Positions 48,229-56,401 of a stretch of 64,000 nt of DNA are shown here, piece by piece. Within the stretch, counting starts at the first letter, position 1. Every line of letters begins with the position of its first letter. The translations under genes were made by a program, and so were the position numbers. A model generated the notes under the pieces. The model worked only from the letters and a program-made list of their open reading frames with translations, had not been told where the DNA came from and ran no database searches. The DNA comes from Tissierella praeacuta DSM 18095. GTDB lineage: Bacteria; Bacillota; Clostridia; Tissierellales; Tissierellaceae. The DNA lies in NCBI RefSeq assembly GCF_900128955.1, contig NZ_FQTY01000002.1, positions 1 through 64,000 of the forward strand, given 5' to 3'.

Positions 48229-48266
48229 AAAAGACAATTTGACTGTTAAATACAAATTGTCTTTTT
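48229..48266 (+). terminator. Terminator before lytS
   Basis: AAAAGACAATTT and AAATTGTCTTTT form a 12-bp stem with a 13-base loop and a T-run. Confidence 0.85.
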
Positions 48267-48330
48267 TGTTTTTTCAATAAATTAAATATGATATACTAAT
48301 GATGAAGTAAATATTTAAAGAGGTGTTTTT

Positions 48331-50013
48331 GTGTTAATAATTTTGCTTAAAAATTTATTCAATAGAGTTGGAGTTATATTAGTTTTAGCATTGTTTCTTT
48401 CAAAGGTTGGATTGTTTAGAAAATTAGTTTCAAAGGAAAATATAGATATTAAAGATAAATTATTGCTATCTATTATTTTTGGTTTTTTTGGAATAATAGG
48501 AACTTATACGGGAATACATTTAAAAGGTGCATTAGTAAATTCTAGAGTTATTGGTGTTTTTGTAGGAGGATTACTTGGAGGACCTTTAGTTGGAGTTTTA
48601 TCAGGTGTTATTGCAGGAGGTCATAGGTTTTTAATAGATATTGGAGGCTTTACGGCTATTGCTTGTGGTATATCAACATTATCAGAAGGTATTATGGCAG
48701 GATTATTGAAAAACAAATTTGAAAATAGTCCATATAGAATAACTTTTGCGTTGGTATCTGGGGCAATAGCCGAAGTAATGCAAATGCTAATAATTCTTTT
48801 GGTTGCAAGACCATTTTCGGATGCAGTGAATCTAGTTAAAGTAATTGGAATTCCAATGATTGTGGGAAATGGAGTAGGAATAGCTGCATTTATTGCTATA
48901 ACGGATACTATATTTAAAGAAATAGAGAATGAGGCTGCATATCAGGCTCAACTGACTTTAAAAATTGCTGATAGAACTTTGGCATATTTTAGAAAAGGAT
49001 ATAATGAAGATACAGCAAGGGATACGGCAAAGATAATTTATAATATGACGAAAATTAAAGCTGTTGCATTTACTGATACAGAAAAGATATTAGCTCATAT
49101 TGGTATAGGGGCAGACCACCATTTAGTGGGAACTCCTATAAAGACCAGTTTAACAAGAGAAACCTTGTTAACTAAGGAATATATAGTAGCAAATACTGAA
49201 AGAGAAATAGGATGTGCTTATAGTAATTGTCCATTAAAATCTGCTGTAATTGTACCTATTAGAGAAGAAGATAAGGTTATAGGAACTTTAAAATTATATA
49301 AGGGACAGGAAAATTCTATAACGAAAGTAGATGTGGAATTGGCATTAGGCTTAGCTAAAATGTTTTCTACTCAAATAGAACTAAGTAAGATAGACCACCA
49401 AAGAGAGTTATTGTCTAGAGCAGAATTAAAGGCTTTACAGGCTCAGATAAATCCTCACTTTCTATTTAATGCTATAAATACTATAGTGTCATTGACTAGA
49501 ACCCAACCAGATAATGCTCGTAGGCTTTTAATCCATCTAGGTAATTATTTTAGAAACAATTTACAGCAAGAAACAGAAGTTGTGAACTTATATAAGGAAA
49601 TAGAACATATAAATTCTTATGTTGAAATTGAAAAGGCAAGATTTGGAGATAAATTAAAGATTCTCTATGATGTACCAGAAAACATTGATTGTAAACTTCC
49701 ACCATTGCTCCTTCAGCCTATAGTAGAAAATGCAATAAAACATGGGGTTCTAGGTAAGATTGAGGGAGGAAAGGTTGAAATAATTGCAAGGGATAATGAT
49801 ATGGAAACAGAATTAATTGTAAAAGATGATGGAGTTGGAATACCTAAGGAATGTTTAAATTCCTTATTTGAAGAAAATTGTAACAAGGAAAGTATTGGAC
49901 TTATAAATGTAAATGAAAGATTAAAAAACAAATATGGAAAGGAACATGGATTAATTATTGAATCTGAAATTAATAAGGGAACTGCTGTTACTATGGTAAT
50001 TCCTAAATTTTAA
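48331..50013 (+). CDS. lytS: LytS-family sensor histidine kinase (5TM-LYT, BtsS/LytS-like)
   Basis: 560 residues. The N terminus is a 5TMR-LYT membrane sensor (about 1-200, with GTYTGIHLKGALVNSRVIGVFVGGLLGGP), then a GAF domain (about 215-350). A His_kinase domain with phospho-acceptor His 376 in NPHFLFNAINT follows, then a HATPase with N-box PIVENAIKHG and DDGVGIP. GTG start after AAGAGGTG. Relatives (LytS, BtsS, YpdA) sense pyruvate or membrane potential. The adjacent CstA-type transporter points to pyruvate-like nutrient sensing. Confidence 0.92.
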   Translation: MLIILLKNLFNRVGVILVLALFLSKVGLFRKLVSKENIDIKDKLLLSIIFGFFGIIGTYTGIHLKGALVNSRVIGVFVGGLLGGPLVGVLSGVIAGGHRFLIDIGGFTAIACGISTLSEGIMAGLLKNKFENSPYRITFALVSGAIAEVMQMLIILLVARPFSDAVNLVKVIGIPMIVGNGVGIAAFIAITDTIFKEIENEAAYQAQLTLKIADRTLAYFRKGYNEDTARDTAKIIYNMTKIKAVAFTDTEKILAHIGIGADHHLVGTPIKTSLTRETLLTKEYIVANTEREIGCAYSNCPLKSAVIVPIREEDKVIGTLKLYKGQENSITKVDVELALGLAKMFSTQIELSKIDHQRELLSRAELKALQAQINPHFLFNAINTIVSLTRTQPDNARRLLIHLGNYFRNNLQQETEVVNLYKEIEHINSYVEIEKARFGDKLKILYDVPENIDCKLPPLLLQPIVENAIKHGVLGKIEGGKVEIIARDNDMETELIVKDDGVGIPKECLNSLFEENCNKESIGLINVNERLKNKYGKEHGLIIESEINKGTAVTMVIPKF

Positions 50014-50026
50014 GGAGATGGTTAAT

Positions 50027-50791
50027 TTGTTAAGATGTTTAATTGTAGATGATGAAATGCCTGCTCGACAAGAACTATTATATATTTTAAGCGGTATAGA
50101 AGGAGTAGAAGTAGCAGGAGAAGCTTCTCATGGTATAGAAGCTTTGGAATTAATTAAAAAACTTAGGCCAGATATTGTTTTTTTAGATATTCAAATGCCA
50201 CAGATGAGCGGTATAGATGTTGCTAGAAAATTATTACATGAAGATTATAAACCAATTATAATATTTGTAACGGCATATGATCAATTTGCAATAGAAGCTT
50301 TTGAGGTAAATGCAATAGATTATTTGTTAAAGCCTATATCTGAGGAAAGGTTAGAAAAAAGATTAGAGAATATAATTTTTAACGAAGATAAAGAAAAATT
50401 TGATTATAATAAACTGCATAAGCTAATTCAAAATATAAAAACTAATACCCATACAACTCCTAAAAGGTTATCCCTTTATCATAATAACAAACTTATTCCC
50501 ATAGAGATAAAGGATATTATATACGTAACAATAGAAGATAAAAGCACTATAATTGTCAGTAATAAAGGAAAATTTGAAACAAACTATACCTTAAATGATT
50601 TAATGGAAAAACTAGATTCCTCAAATTTTTTTAGATCTCATAAATCTTATATAGTGAATCTAAACTATATAGAGTCCATAGAACCTTGGTTTAACTCTAC
50701 TTATAATATTAATCTAAAAAATAGTAAAGAAGTAATTCCAGTAAGCAGGTACTATTCAAAAAACTTCAAAGAGATTATGAATATTGAGTGA
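50027..50791 (+). CDS. lytT: LytTR-family response regulator (LytT/BtsR-like)
   Basis: About 254 residues. CheY-like receiver (LIVDDEMPARQEL; phospho-acceptor Asp 54 in VFLDIQMP; Lys in YLLKPI) and a C-terminal LytTR DNA-binding domain ending in IEPWFNSTYNINLKNSKEVIPVSRYYSKNFK. An ATG at 50018 touches the AAGGAG ribosome site, so the TTG at 50027, nine bases away, is preferred. It begins just after lytS and most likely activates the CstA-type gene 129 bases downstream. Confidence 0.92.
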   Translation: MLRCLIVDDEMPARQELLYILSGIEGVEVAGEASHGIEALELIKKLRPDIVFLDIQMPQMSGIDVARKLLHEDYKPIIIFVTAYDQFAIEAFEVNAIDYLLKPISEERLEKRLENIIFNEDKEKFDYNKLHKLIQNIKTNTHTTPKRLSLYHNNKLIPIEIKDIIYVTIEDKSTIIVSNKGKFETNYTLNDLMEKLDSSNFFRSHKSYIVNLNYIESIEPWFNSTYNINLKNSKEVIPVSRYYSKNFKEIMNIE

Positions 50792-50793
50792 AA

Positions 50794-50824
50794 TGCATTT
50801 CAACTTCGAAACCTGCATCTTAGG
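50794..50824 (+). promoter_or_regulatory. Possible LytTR direct-repeat site upstream of the CstA-type gene
   Basis: TGCATTTCAAC at 50794-50804 and TGCATCTTAGG at 50814-50824 form an imperfect direct repeat 20 bases apart (about two helical turns). LytTR regulators bind paired direct repeats with about this phasing. The match is by eye and the consensus of this branch is not known. Confidence 0.3.
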
Positions 50825-50920
50825 TATTAAATATAACCTCTTATCTAAAAAAATGAATAAATTATATTTTATTATTGTATTATTATAATGAAACAAAAAT
50901 AATATAAGGAGGTTTTTTTA

Positions 50921-52339
50921 GTGATACAATTTATTATTGGAATTATTATACTTATAGTAGGATACTTTGTCTATGGAAAAGTAGTTGACAATCATTTTGG
51001 AGCTGATGACAGCATAGAAACACCAGCTACAAGACTTGAAGACGGTATCGATTTTGTTCCTATGAGCTGGCCAAGAATTTTCTTAATCCAGTTATTAAAT
51101 ATTGCAGGATTAGGACCTATATTTGGGGCTGTACAAGGGGCATTATTTGGACCTATGGCATTTGTATGGATAGCATTAGGTTCCGTATTGGCAGGGGCAG
51201 TTCATGATTATTATTCAGGTATGCTTTCCATAAGACATGATGGACAGTCTATATCTGAAATAGTTGGAATTTATTTAGGTGAAGGTGCAAGAAAGATAAT
51301 GAGAGTATTTTCTGTCATATTACTTATTTTAGTAGGTACAGTATTTATGACAGGTCCAGCTAACTTAATGGCTAATATTAAATTATTTGGACTTGGCAGT
51401 GTAGATATCTGGTTAGCAATAGTATTTATTTATTATTTCTTAGCAACAATATTACCTGTAGATAAGATAATAGGCAAGATTTATCCATTATTTGGTTTGG
51501 CTTTACTTACAATGGCATTTGGTATTGGAACTATGATATTAATAAAAGGATATGAATTACCAGCATTTACAGTATCAAGTTTACATCCAGCAGGATTACC
51601 AATATGGGCAATTCTATTTACAACAATAGCTTGTGGTGCCATTAGTGGTTTCCATGCTACTCAATCACCAATGATGGCTAGATGTACCACTAAGGAAAGT
51701 TATGGTAGAAGAATATTTTATGGCTCTATGATAGCAGAAGGTGTTATTGCTATGATTTGGGCAGCAGCAGCAATGGTATTCTTCGATGGAATTCCAGGAT
51801 TACAAGATGCTTTAGCTAATGGTGGTGGACCTGGTGGAGTAGTAAATACTATTTCAACTTCACTTTTAGGACCTATTGGTGGAGTATTGGCTATGTTAGG
51901 AGTTATAGCTTGTCCTATTACTTCGGGAGATACAGCTTTCAGATCAGCAAGACTTACTATAGCAGATTCTATAAAATATGAGCAAGGACCTGTAAAGAAG
52001 AGATTAATCTTGGCTTTACCTTTATTTGTCATTGCATTTGGATTAACAAGAATAGATTTTAATATAATCTGGAGATATTTTGCATGGTCAAATCAAACAT
52101 TGGCAATGATAGTTTTATGGGCATCATCGGCTTATTTAGTTAAAAATAATAAGAGCCATTGGATGACAAGTATACCTGCAACCTTTATGACTGCAGTGTC
52201 AGCAACTTATCTTCTACAGGCACCAGAAGGATTTAAACTACCTACAACAATAGCATATCCTGTAGGAGCTATTATAGCAGTAGGAGCTATTACATTATTC
52301 CTTATGAAGGTAAAAAGAAATAAAACAGTAAAAGCATAA
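50921..52339 (+). CDS. cstA: CstA family transporter (carbon starvation/pyruvate or peptide uptake)
   Basis: 472 residues with about 13 membrane helices. CstA signatures: FGAVQGALFGPMAFVWIALGSVLAGAVHDYYSGM near residue 70 and SGFHATQSPMMARC near 245, then ITSGDTAFRSARLTIAD near 335. Shorter than E. coli CstA or BtsT (about 700 residues); it is the compact form common in Firmicutes. Relatives import pyruvate or peptides. GTG start eight bases after AAGGAGG. The LytS/LytTR pair upstream makes a pyruvate-responsive uptake unit likely by analogy with BtsSR-BtsT. Confidence 0.92.
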   Translation: MIQFIIGIIILIVGYFVYGKVVDNHFGADDSIETPATRLEDGIDFVPMSWPRIFLIQLLNIAGLGPIFGAVQGALFGPMAFVWIALGSVLAGAVHDYYSGMLSIRHDGQSISEIVGIYLGEGARKIMRVFSVILLILVGTVFMTGPANLMANIKLFGLGSVDIWLAIVFIYYFLATILPVDKIIGKIYPLFGLALLTMAFGIGTMILIKGYELPAFTVSSLHPAGLPIWAILFTTIACGAISGFHATQSPMMARCTTKESYGRRIFYGSMIAEGVIAMIWAAAAMVFFDGIPGLQDALANGGGPGGVVNTISTSLLGPIGGVLAMLGVIACPITSGDTAFRSARLTIADSIKYEQGPVKKRLILALPLFVIAFGLTRIDFNIIWRYFAWSNQTLAMIVLWASSAYLVKNNKSHWMTSIPATFMTAVSATYLLQAPEGFKLPTTIAYPVGAIIAVGAITLFLMKVKRNKTVKA

Positions 52340-52350
52340 TATTACATTTA

Positions 52351-52391
52351 ACCAATAAGTATCAAAAATGATGTCATTTTTGATACTTATT
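52351..52391 (+). terminator. Terminator after the CstA-type gene
   Basis: AATAAGTATCAAAAATGA pairs with TCATTTTTGATACTTATT around a 3-base loop, with a T-rich tail. Confidence 0.85.
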
Positions 52392-52407
52392 TTCTTTGTC
52401 GTATGTC

Positions 52408-52436
52408 TTGATATATTTTTGCAAAAAATATATATT
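52408..52436 (+). promoter_or_regulatory. Promoter of purC
   Basis: TTGATA at 52408-52413, a 17-base spacer and TATATT at 52431-52436. The purC start lies 41 bases downstream. Confidence 0.65.
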
Positions 52437-52476
52437 AATATATAGTAGAAAATCTTTATATAAAGGAGTTAATAGT

Positions 52477-53160
52477 ATGAATTTAGTCTATAAAGGAAAA
52501 ACAAAAGATGTTTATGAATTACAAAATGGAAATTATCTATTAAAGTTCAAGGATGATGTAACAGGAACTGATGGAGTATTTGACCCAGGAGCTAATACTG
52601 TAGGGTTAAGTATAGAAGGAGTAGGTAAGGCTGGACTTAGGTTAACTAAATTTTTCTTTGAAAAATTAAATGATATGGGAATACCAACTCATTATGTAGA
52701 TGCAGACATAGAAAATGCCACCATGACAGTATTGCCAGCAAAGATGTTTGGTAAGGGTGTAGAAGTAATCTGTAGATATAGGGCAGTAGGCAGTTTCCTA
52801 AGGAGATATGGAATGTATGCAGCAGAAGGACAACCACTAGATGCTTATGTAGAAGTTACTTTAAAGGATGACAATAGGAATGATCCTCTCATAACAGATG
52901 AAGGACTAGAGATGCTAGGTATAATGACAAAAGAAGAATATAAAATTTTATCTGATTTAACTAAAAAAATTAGTGGAGTAGTTAAGGATGAATTGGCTAA
53001 AAAGGGTATGGAGCTATATGATATTAAATTTGAATTTGGTAGGGTTGGAGAAGATAACCATATTGCACTAATAGATGAAATCTCTGGTGGAAATATGAGG
53101 GCTTATAAAGATGGAGAATATATTGAACCATTAAAACTAGAAGAATTGATGTTAAAATAA
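52477..53160 (+). CDS. purC: Phosphoribosylaminoimidazole-succinocarboxamide (SAICAR) synthase
   Basis: About 227 residues. SAICAR synthetase joins CAIR and aspartate using ATP in purine synthesis. Typical stretches are [25 protein letters not shown] and [10 protein letters not shown]. The GSFLRRYG region is the CAIR/ATP contact site. An upstream open frame adds 27 residues without a ribosome site; AAAGGAG before the ATG at 52477 sets the start. No other pur gene is adjacent, which is unusual since purC normally lies in a pur operon. Confidence 0.93.
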   Translation: MNLVYKGKTKDVYELQNGNYLLKFKDDVTGTDGVFDPGANTVGLSIEGVGKAGLRLTKFFFEKLNDMGIPTHYVDADIENATMTVLPAKMFGKGVEVICRYRAVGSFLRRYGMYAAEGQPLDAYVEVTLKDDNRNDPLITDEGLEMLGIMTKEEYKILSDLTKKISGVVKDELAKKGMELYDIKFEFGRVGEDNHIALIDEISGGNMRAYKDGEYIEPLKLEELMLK

Positions 53161-53206
53161 TAAATAGGGGTTGTTCTAAGATGATATCTTGAGACAGCCC
53201 CTATTA
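53161..53206 (+). terminator. Hairpin after purC
   Basis: AATAGGGGTTGT and ACAGCCCCTATT form a stem with further pairing inside (AAGAT/ATCTT), starting right after the purC stop. The following bases are AT-rich but not a pure T-run. Confidence 0.65.
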
Positions 53207-53216
53207 TATTCCATTT

Positions 53217-53431
53217 ATTTTATCAATACCTTCATAAATATTACCATTACTAAAATTCACAAAGTTTTCCAGTGTCAATCTTTGATTCTAAGCTTCTAGA
53301 GCCAATATCTTGAGATTCTCTTATTGGAGATTTTAAATTAGATGGTCTTGCATCAGAAGTAATACTAAAAACAAAGATAATTGATAAAAAATTATTAAAC
53401 TTCTAGTCATATTTTTTCTGTCAAATAACAC
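53217..53431 (-). pseudogene. Possible frameshifted remnant of a small secreted protein
   Basis: On the minus strand AAGGGGTGAT is followed seven bases later by GTG and a signal-peptide-like run (MTRSLIIFYQLSLFLVLLL). The sensible reading then shifts frame to ITSDARPSNLKSP, with RESQDIGSRSLESK next, and again to VNFSNGNIYEGIDKINGI before TAA. Three short frames in a row that join into a plausible 70-80 residue exported protein suggest a decayed gene. No family is recognised. Confidence 0.35.
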
Positions 53432-53473
53432 TCTAATCACCCCTTGACTAAGATATTTACTAAGTATATATGA

Positions 53474-53560
53474 ATATACATTCCTTTATGGGGTCGTCAA
53501 GGAATTAGATTAGAGGGATTAAAGTTTATTGAAGAAAAGATTAGAAAAACTAAGAAATAA
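53474..53560 (+). pseudogene. Possible 3' remnant of a coding gene
   Basis: A 28-codon stretch between in-frame stops reads IYIPLWGRQGIRLEGLKF followed by IEEKIRKTKK. It has the composition of a real protein C terminus, but no start codon or ribosome site. It may be the tail of a lost gene. Confidence 0.25.
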
Positions 53561-53600
53561 ATTTAGAAAATTGGCAAGAATCCAAAATTCGACAAAATTC

Positions 53601-53628
53601 TTCTCAATATAAAAAAATATGTTATAAT
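53601..53628 (+). promoter_or_regulatory. Promoter of the second flavoprotein reductase gene
   Basis: TATAAT at 53623-53628 preceded by TG at 53620-53621 (extended -10 TGTTATAAT); a weak -35 TTCTCA lies at 53601-53606 (16-base spacer). The start codon is about 50 bases downstream. Confidence 0.6.
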
Positions 53629-53677
53629 GAAATAAGTTGTTAAAACACAAACAAAATATGATTGAGGAGAGATGAAA

Positions 53678-55513
53678 ATGAAAAAAATCTTATCATTAAT
53701 TCTTGCTATTTCCTTAGTGCTCTCTTTAGGTGTAGGTTGCAAACCTAATGATACAGTTAAACCTCAGAATGAGGGACAAGAAAATAGCAATGAAGTTAAA
53801 GTTGATGAAACTTTTGATACTGATGTATTAGTTATTGGAGGAGGCGGTGCTGGTTTAACCTCTGCATTGACAGCTTCTGAGAATGGAAAGAAAGTTATAT
53901 TAATTGAAAAAGTAGGATACCTGGGAGGAGCTACTCTTATGTCCGGAGGAATAGTACCTGCTTCTGGAACAAAACAGCAGGAAGAAGCAGGTATAGTAGA
54001 CAATGTAGACCTTTTTGCGAGAGATATTTTTAGACCTAGCTCTTATAGTGTAAGAAAAGACTTAGTATATACTGTGGCAGAAAATGCAAAAGATGTTGTT
54101 GAGTGGCTTGAATCATTAGGAGTAAAAATGACACTTATAACTGATTACTTATATTATGGACAATCTAATTATCGTATGCATATAGCAGATGGTAAAGGTA
54201 AAGGGATGACTGAAAAAATAATTGAAACTGTAGAAAATGATGAAAATATTACAGTTATGTTAAATACTCCTGGAACAGGACTTATAGAAAAAGATGGTGA
54301 AGTTTTGGGGGCTTATGCAAAAACTTCCGATGGTAAGGTAATTAGAATTAATGCGGAAAATACTATTTTAGCCACTAGTGGATATGGTGCAAATCCAGAG
54401 ATGATAGAAAAATATATTCCTGAAATGAAGAATGCTTTCAAATTAGTTGCACCAGGAGCAACTGGAGATGGCATTTTATGGGGAATGGATCTTGGGGCTA
54501 ATACTGCTAATATGAAATCATATCAAGGTCATGGTGTATATAGTGAAGAATTTGGGGGAAGTATGGATTTATTTATCCTATATAGAGGAGGAATATTAGT
54601 CAATACTTTAGGTGATAGATTTACTAATGAACATATGGGATATTCTGAACTTTCACCTCATGTTTTAGCTCAGCCAACAAGCCATGTATATATGGTATTT
54701 AACAAAGAAAATGCAGATAAAACTGCAAAATTTAATGAATATATGGAAAAGGGAGTTGTTGTTTCAGCAGAAACTCCTAAAGAATTAGCATCTAAACTAC
54801 AAGTAGATGAAAAAACTCTTTTAAATACCTTTGATGAATATAAAAAGGGGATAGAAAAAGGTGAGGATAGATTTAACAGAACAAATCTTCCAACGAATTT
54901 TAATGGACCTTATTATGCTATAAAGATAACATCTGACTTGAGACATACTCAAGGGGGATTAGTTACCGATGTTGTAGGACATGTTCTTAGAGAAGACGGA
55001 AGTCTTATAAAAGGATTATATGCTGCTGGTGGAGTAATGGAAGGATTTTCTGATACAGCAGGTCCTGGTTATATGTCAGGAAATGGACTTTTACAAGCAT
55101 TTGTATTTGGAAGAGCTGCTGGAAAGGCTGCAGCAACAGAAACAAGGGAAAGTTCCAAGGTAGTTTTATGGGAAGATAAAACGGAGATATCTAATGATAT
55201 AGATAATAGTGATAAAGAAGATAAAGAAGATACTAAAACTTTGACCTATAAAGATGGTAAATATGAGGGAGAAGGTAAAGGTCATGCTTCAACTATTAAA
55301 GTGTTAGTTACTGTGGATAAAGGTAAAGTATCAAATGTTGAAATACTTGAACAAAATGATACTAAGGAAATATTTGGTTCAGCTGTAGAACATATTATTT
55401 CAGGAATAATAGAAAACAACGGTTCCTCCAATGTAGATACTGTAACAGGGGCTACAAATTCTAGCAAGGGAATAATATCTGCAGTTAACAATGCATTAGA
55501 AAAAGCTAAATAG
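53678..55513 (+). CDS. Secreted lipoprotein flavin reductase, C-terminal FMN domain
   Basis: About 611 residues. Signal peptide with lipobox GVGC (Cys at about 22). A FAD_binding_2 fumarate-reductase-type domain follows (GGGGAGLTSAL near 55; SGNGLLQAFVFGRAAG near 470). An acidic linker leads to an FMN-binding domain whose flavinylation motif TGAT ends at Thr 593. The order is the reverse of the reductase at 35785. An ATG at 53672 is too close to GAGGAGA, so the ATG at 53678 is preferred. Likely reduces an unsaturated organic acid outside the cell. Confidence 0.9.
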   Translation: MKKILSLILAISLVLSLGVGCKPNDTVKPQNEGQENSNEVKVDETFDTDVLVIGGGGAGLTSALTASENGKKVILIEKVGYLGGATLMSGGIVPASGTKQQEEAGIVDNVDLFARDIFRPSSYSVRKDLVYTVAENAKDVVEWLESLGVKMTLITDYLYYGQSNYRMHIADGKGKGMTEKIIETVENDENITVMLNTPGTGLIEKDGEVLGAYAKTSDGKVIRINAENTILATSGYGANPEMIEKYIPEMKNAFKLVAPGATGDGILWGMDLGANTANMKSYQGHGVYSEEFGGSMDLFILYRGGILVNTLGDRFTNEHMGYSELSPHVLAQPTSHVYMVFNKENADKTAKFNEYMEKGVVVSAETPKELASKLQVDEKTLLNTFDEYKKGIEKGEDRFNRTNLPTNFNGPYYAIKITSDLRHTQGGLVTDVVGHVLREDGSLIKGLYAAGGVMEGFSDTAGPGYMSGNGLLQAFVFGRAAGKAAATETRESSKVVLWEDKTEISNDIDNSDKEDKEDTKTLTYKDGKYEGEGKGHASTIKVLVTVDKGKVSNVEILEQNDTKEIFGSAVEHIISGIIENNGSSNVDTVTGATNSSKGIISAVNNALEKAK

Positions 55514-55523
55514 AAATTATTTT

Positions 55524-55575
55524 AAAGGGATTGCTGGTTATAATAAATAACTATCAATCCCTTTATATTTTTCAT
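55524..55575. terminator. Bidirectional terminator between flavoprotein reductase and XRE genes
   Basis: AAAGGGATTG and CAATCCCTTT form a perfect 10-bp stem around an AT-rich loop, with T-rich sequence after it on both strands. Confidence 0.75.
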
Positions 55576-55585
55576 TATAACAGTC

Positions 55586-55789
55586 CTAGTCTACAAATTT
55601 AAATAAATCTTCTACTGTAACTTTAAATACCTTGGAGATATCCATAGCTAATTTCAAAGAAGGGTTATATTTTCCATTTTCCAAGTGTACAATGGTTTCA
55701 CGTCTTACACCAACTAATTCAGCCAATTGCCCTTGTGTCATATTCTTATTCTCTCTATATTTTTTTAAATTGGTTTTTAAAGTCGACAT
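55586..55789 (-). CDS. XRE (Cro/CI) family transcriptional regulator
   Basis: About 67 residues, entirely a Cro/CI helix-turn-helix (MTQGQLAELVGVRRETIVHLENGKYNPSLKLAMDISKVF). An upstream start adds seven residues, but AAAGGG before the ATG at 55789 favours the short form. It overlaps or abuts the membrane protein gene upstream. Pairs of a tiny XRE regulator and a small multi-helix membrane protein are common in Firmicutes, often in stress or toxin responses. Confidence 0.85.
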   Translation of the reverse strand: MSTLKTNLKKYRENKNMTQGQLAELVGVRRETIVHLENGKYNPSLKLAMDISKVFKVTVEDLFKFVD

Positions 55790-55790
55790 T

Positions 55791-56204
55791 TTATAATCCC
55801 TTTCTGTCATAATAGTAAAATAGAACTGCCCTTAGGCTTACAATTATAAATAGGATAATTAGCATTATGAGTCCAATGGTATCTCGTGGAATAACTATTT
55901 CTCTATACATCGGAGCTCCAAGAAGAATAGATAAAAATATCAATCCTGCAATAGATGTATTTAGGCATATTTTATTTACTTTACTTAGTATTTTCTCTGC
56001 AGACTCATCAATTTCTTCATTCTTTCTTATTAATCCAATAATACCATAGGAAAGCAATCCTATATTGTAGATCCTAGAGATAATAGGTTTGTACTCTTTA
56101 AAAGCAAAATTTTCCCTACTTATAATATATAGGATTAATATCATAAATACTATCAATGCTTTTAGAACATATTGTGTTGACAGATTAATTTTTTTAGAGC
56201 TCAT
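55791..56204 (-). CDS. Four-helix membrane protein paired with the XRE regulator
   Basis: 137 residues, four predicted membrane helices (LKALIVFMILILYIIS, then IYNIGLLSYGIIGLI, IAGLIFLSILLGA, IGLIMLIILFIIVSL). No family is firmly recognised; similar proteins are annotated DUF2178/DUF3796-like. First gene of a two-gene minus-strand operon. A GGAGGGG ribosome site precedes the ATG, and the 40-bp palindrome lies just upstream of that. Confidence 0.7.
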   Translation of the reverse strand: MSSKKINLSTQYVLKALIVFMILILYIISRENFAFKEYKPIISRIYNIGLLSYGIIGLIRKNEEIDESAEKILSKVNKICLNTSIAGLIFLSILLGAPMYREIVIPRDTIGLIMLIILFIIVSLRAVLFYYYDRKGL

Positions 56205-56221
56205 GAATATTCCCCTCCTAG

Positions 56222-56261
56222 AAGTGATATATTTATAACTATAGTTATAAATATATCACTT
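56222..56261. promoter_or_regulatory. Perfect 40-bp palindrome between divergent operons, candidate operator
   Basis: AGTGATATATTTATAACTA at 56223-56241 is followed at once by its exact reverse complement, and one more A-T pair extends it on each side. The core ATAACTATAGTTAT resembles MarR-type sites. It lies 18 bases upstream of the minus-strand start at 56204 and about 70 bases before the plus-strand promoter. No gene ends here, which argues against a terminator. Confidence 0.75.
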
Positions 56262-56329
56262 TAAAGATAATTATTCAAGTTTTTATGTTAATTATTTAGA
56301 ACATTTTTAAATAGGAAATAATTCACATA

Positions 56330-56358
56330 TTGACAATCGAAAACCCAGGTAGTAATAT
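56330..56358 (+). promoter_or_regulatory. Promoter of the MarR-ABC exporter operon
   Basis: TTGACA at 56330-56335, a 17-base spacer and TAATAT at 56353-56358. A small dyad GTTAG-ACGA-CTAAC at 56369-56382 lies at the expected transcription start and shares TAGTTA with the large palindrome, so it may be a second MarR site. Confidence 0.65.
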
Positions 56359-56401
56359 AATCAATATAGTTAGACGACTAACCAAAATAGGAGGTATTAG
56401 A

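Noticed and set aside
52340-52476. ZTP or purine riboswitch before purC
   Set aside because: The conserved core motifs of those riboswitches are missing; the region is a terminator followed by a simple promoter.
56222-56261. Long palindrome as a transcription terminator
   Set aside because: It lies upstream of two divergent genes, no gene ends beside it, and its sequence has no GC-rich stem followed by a T-run.
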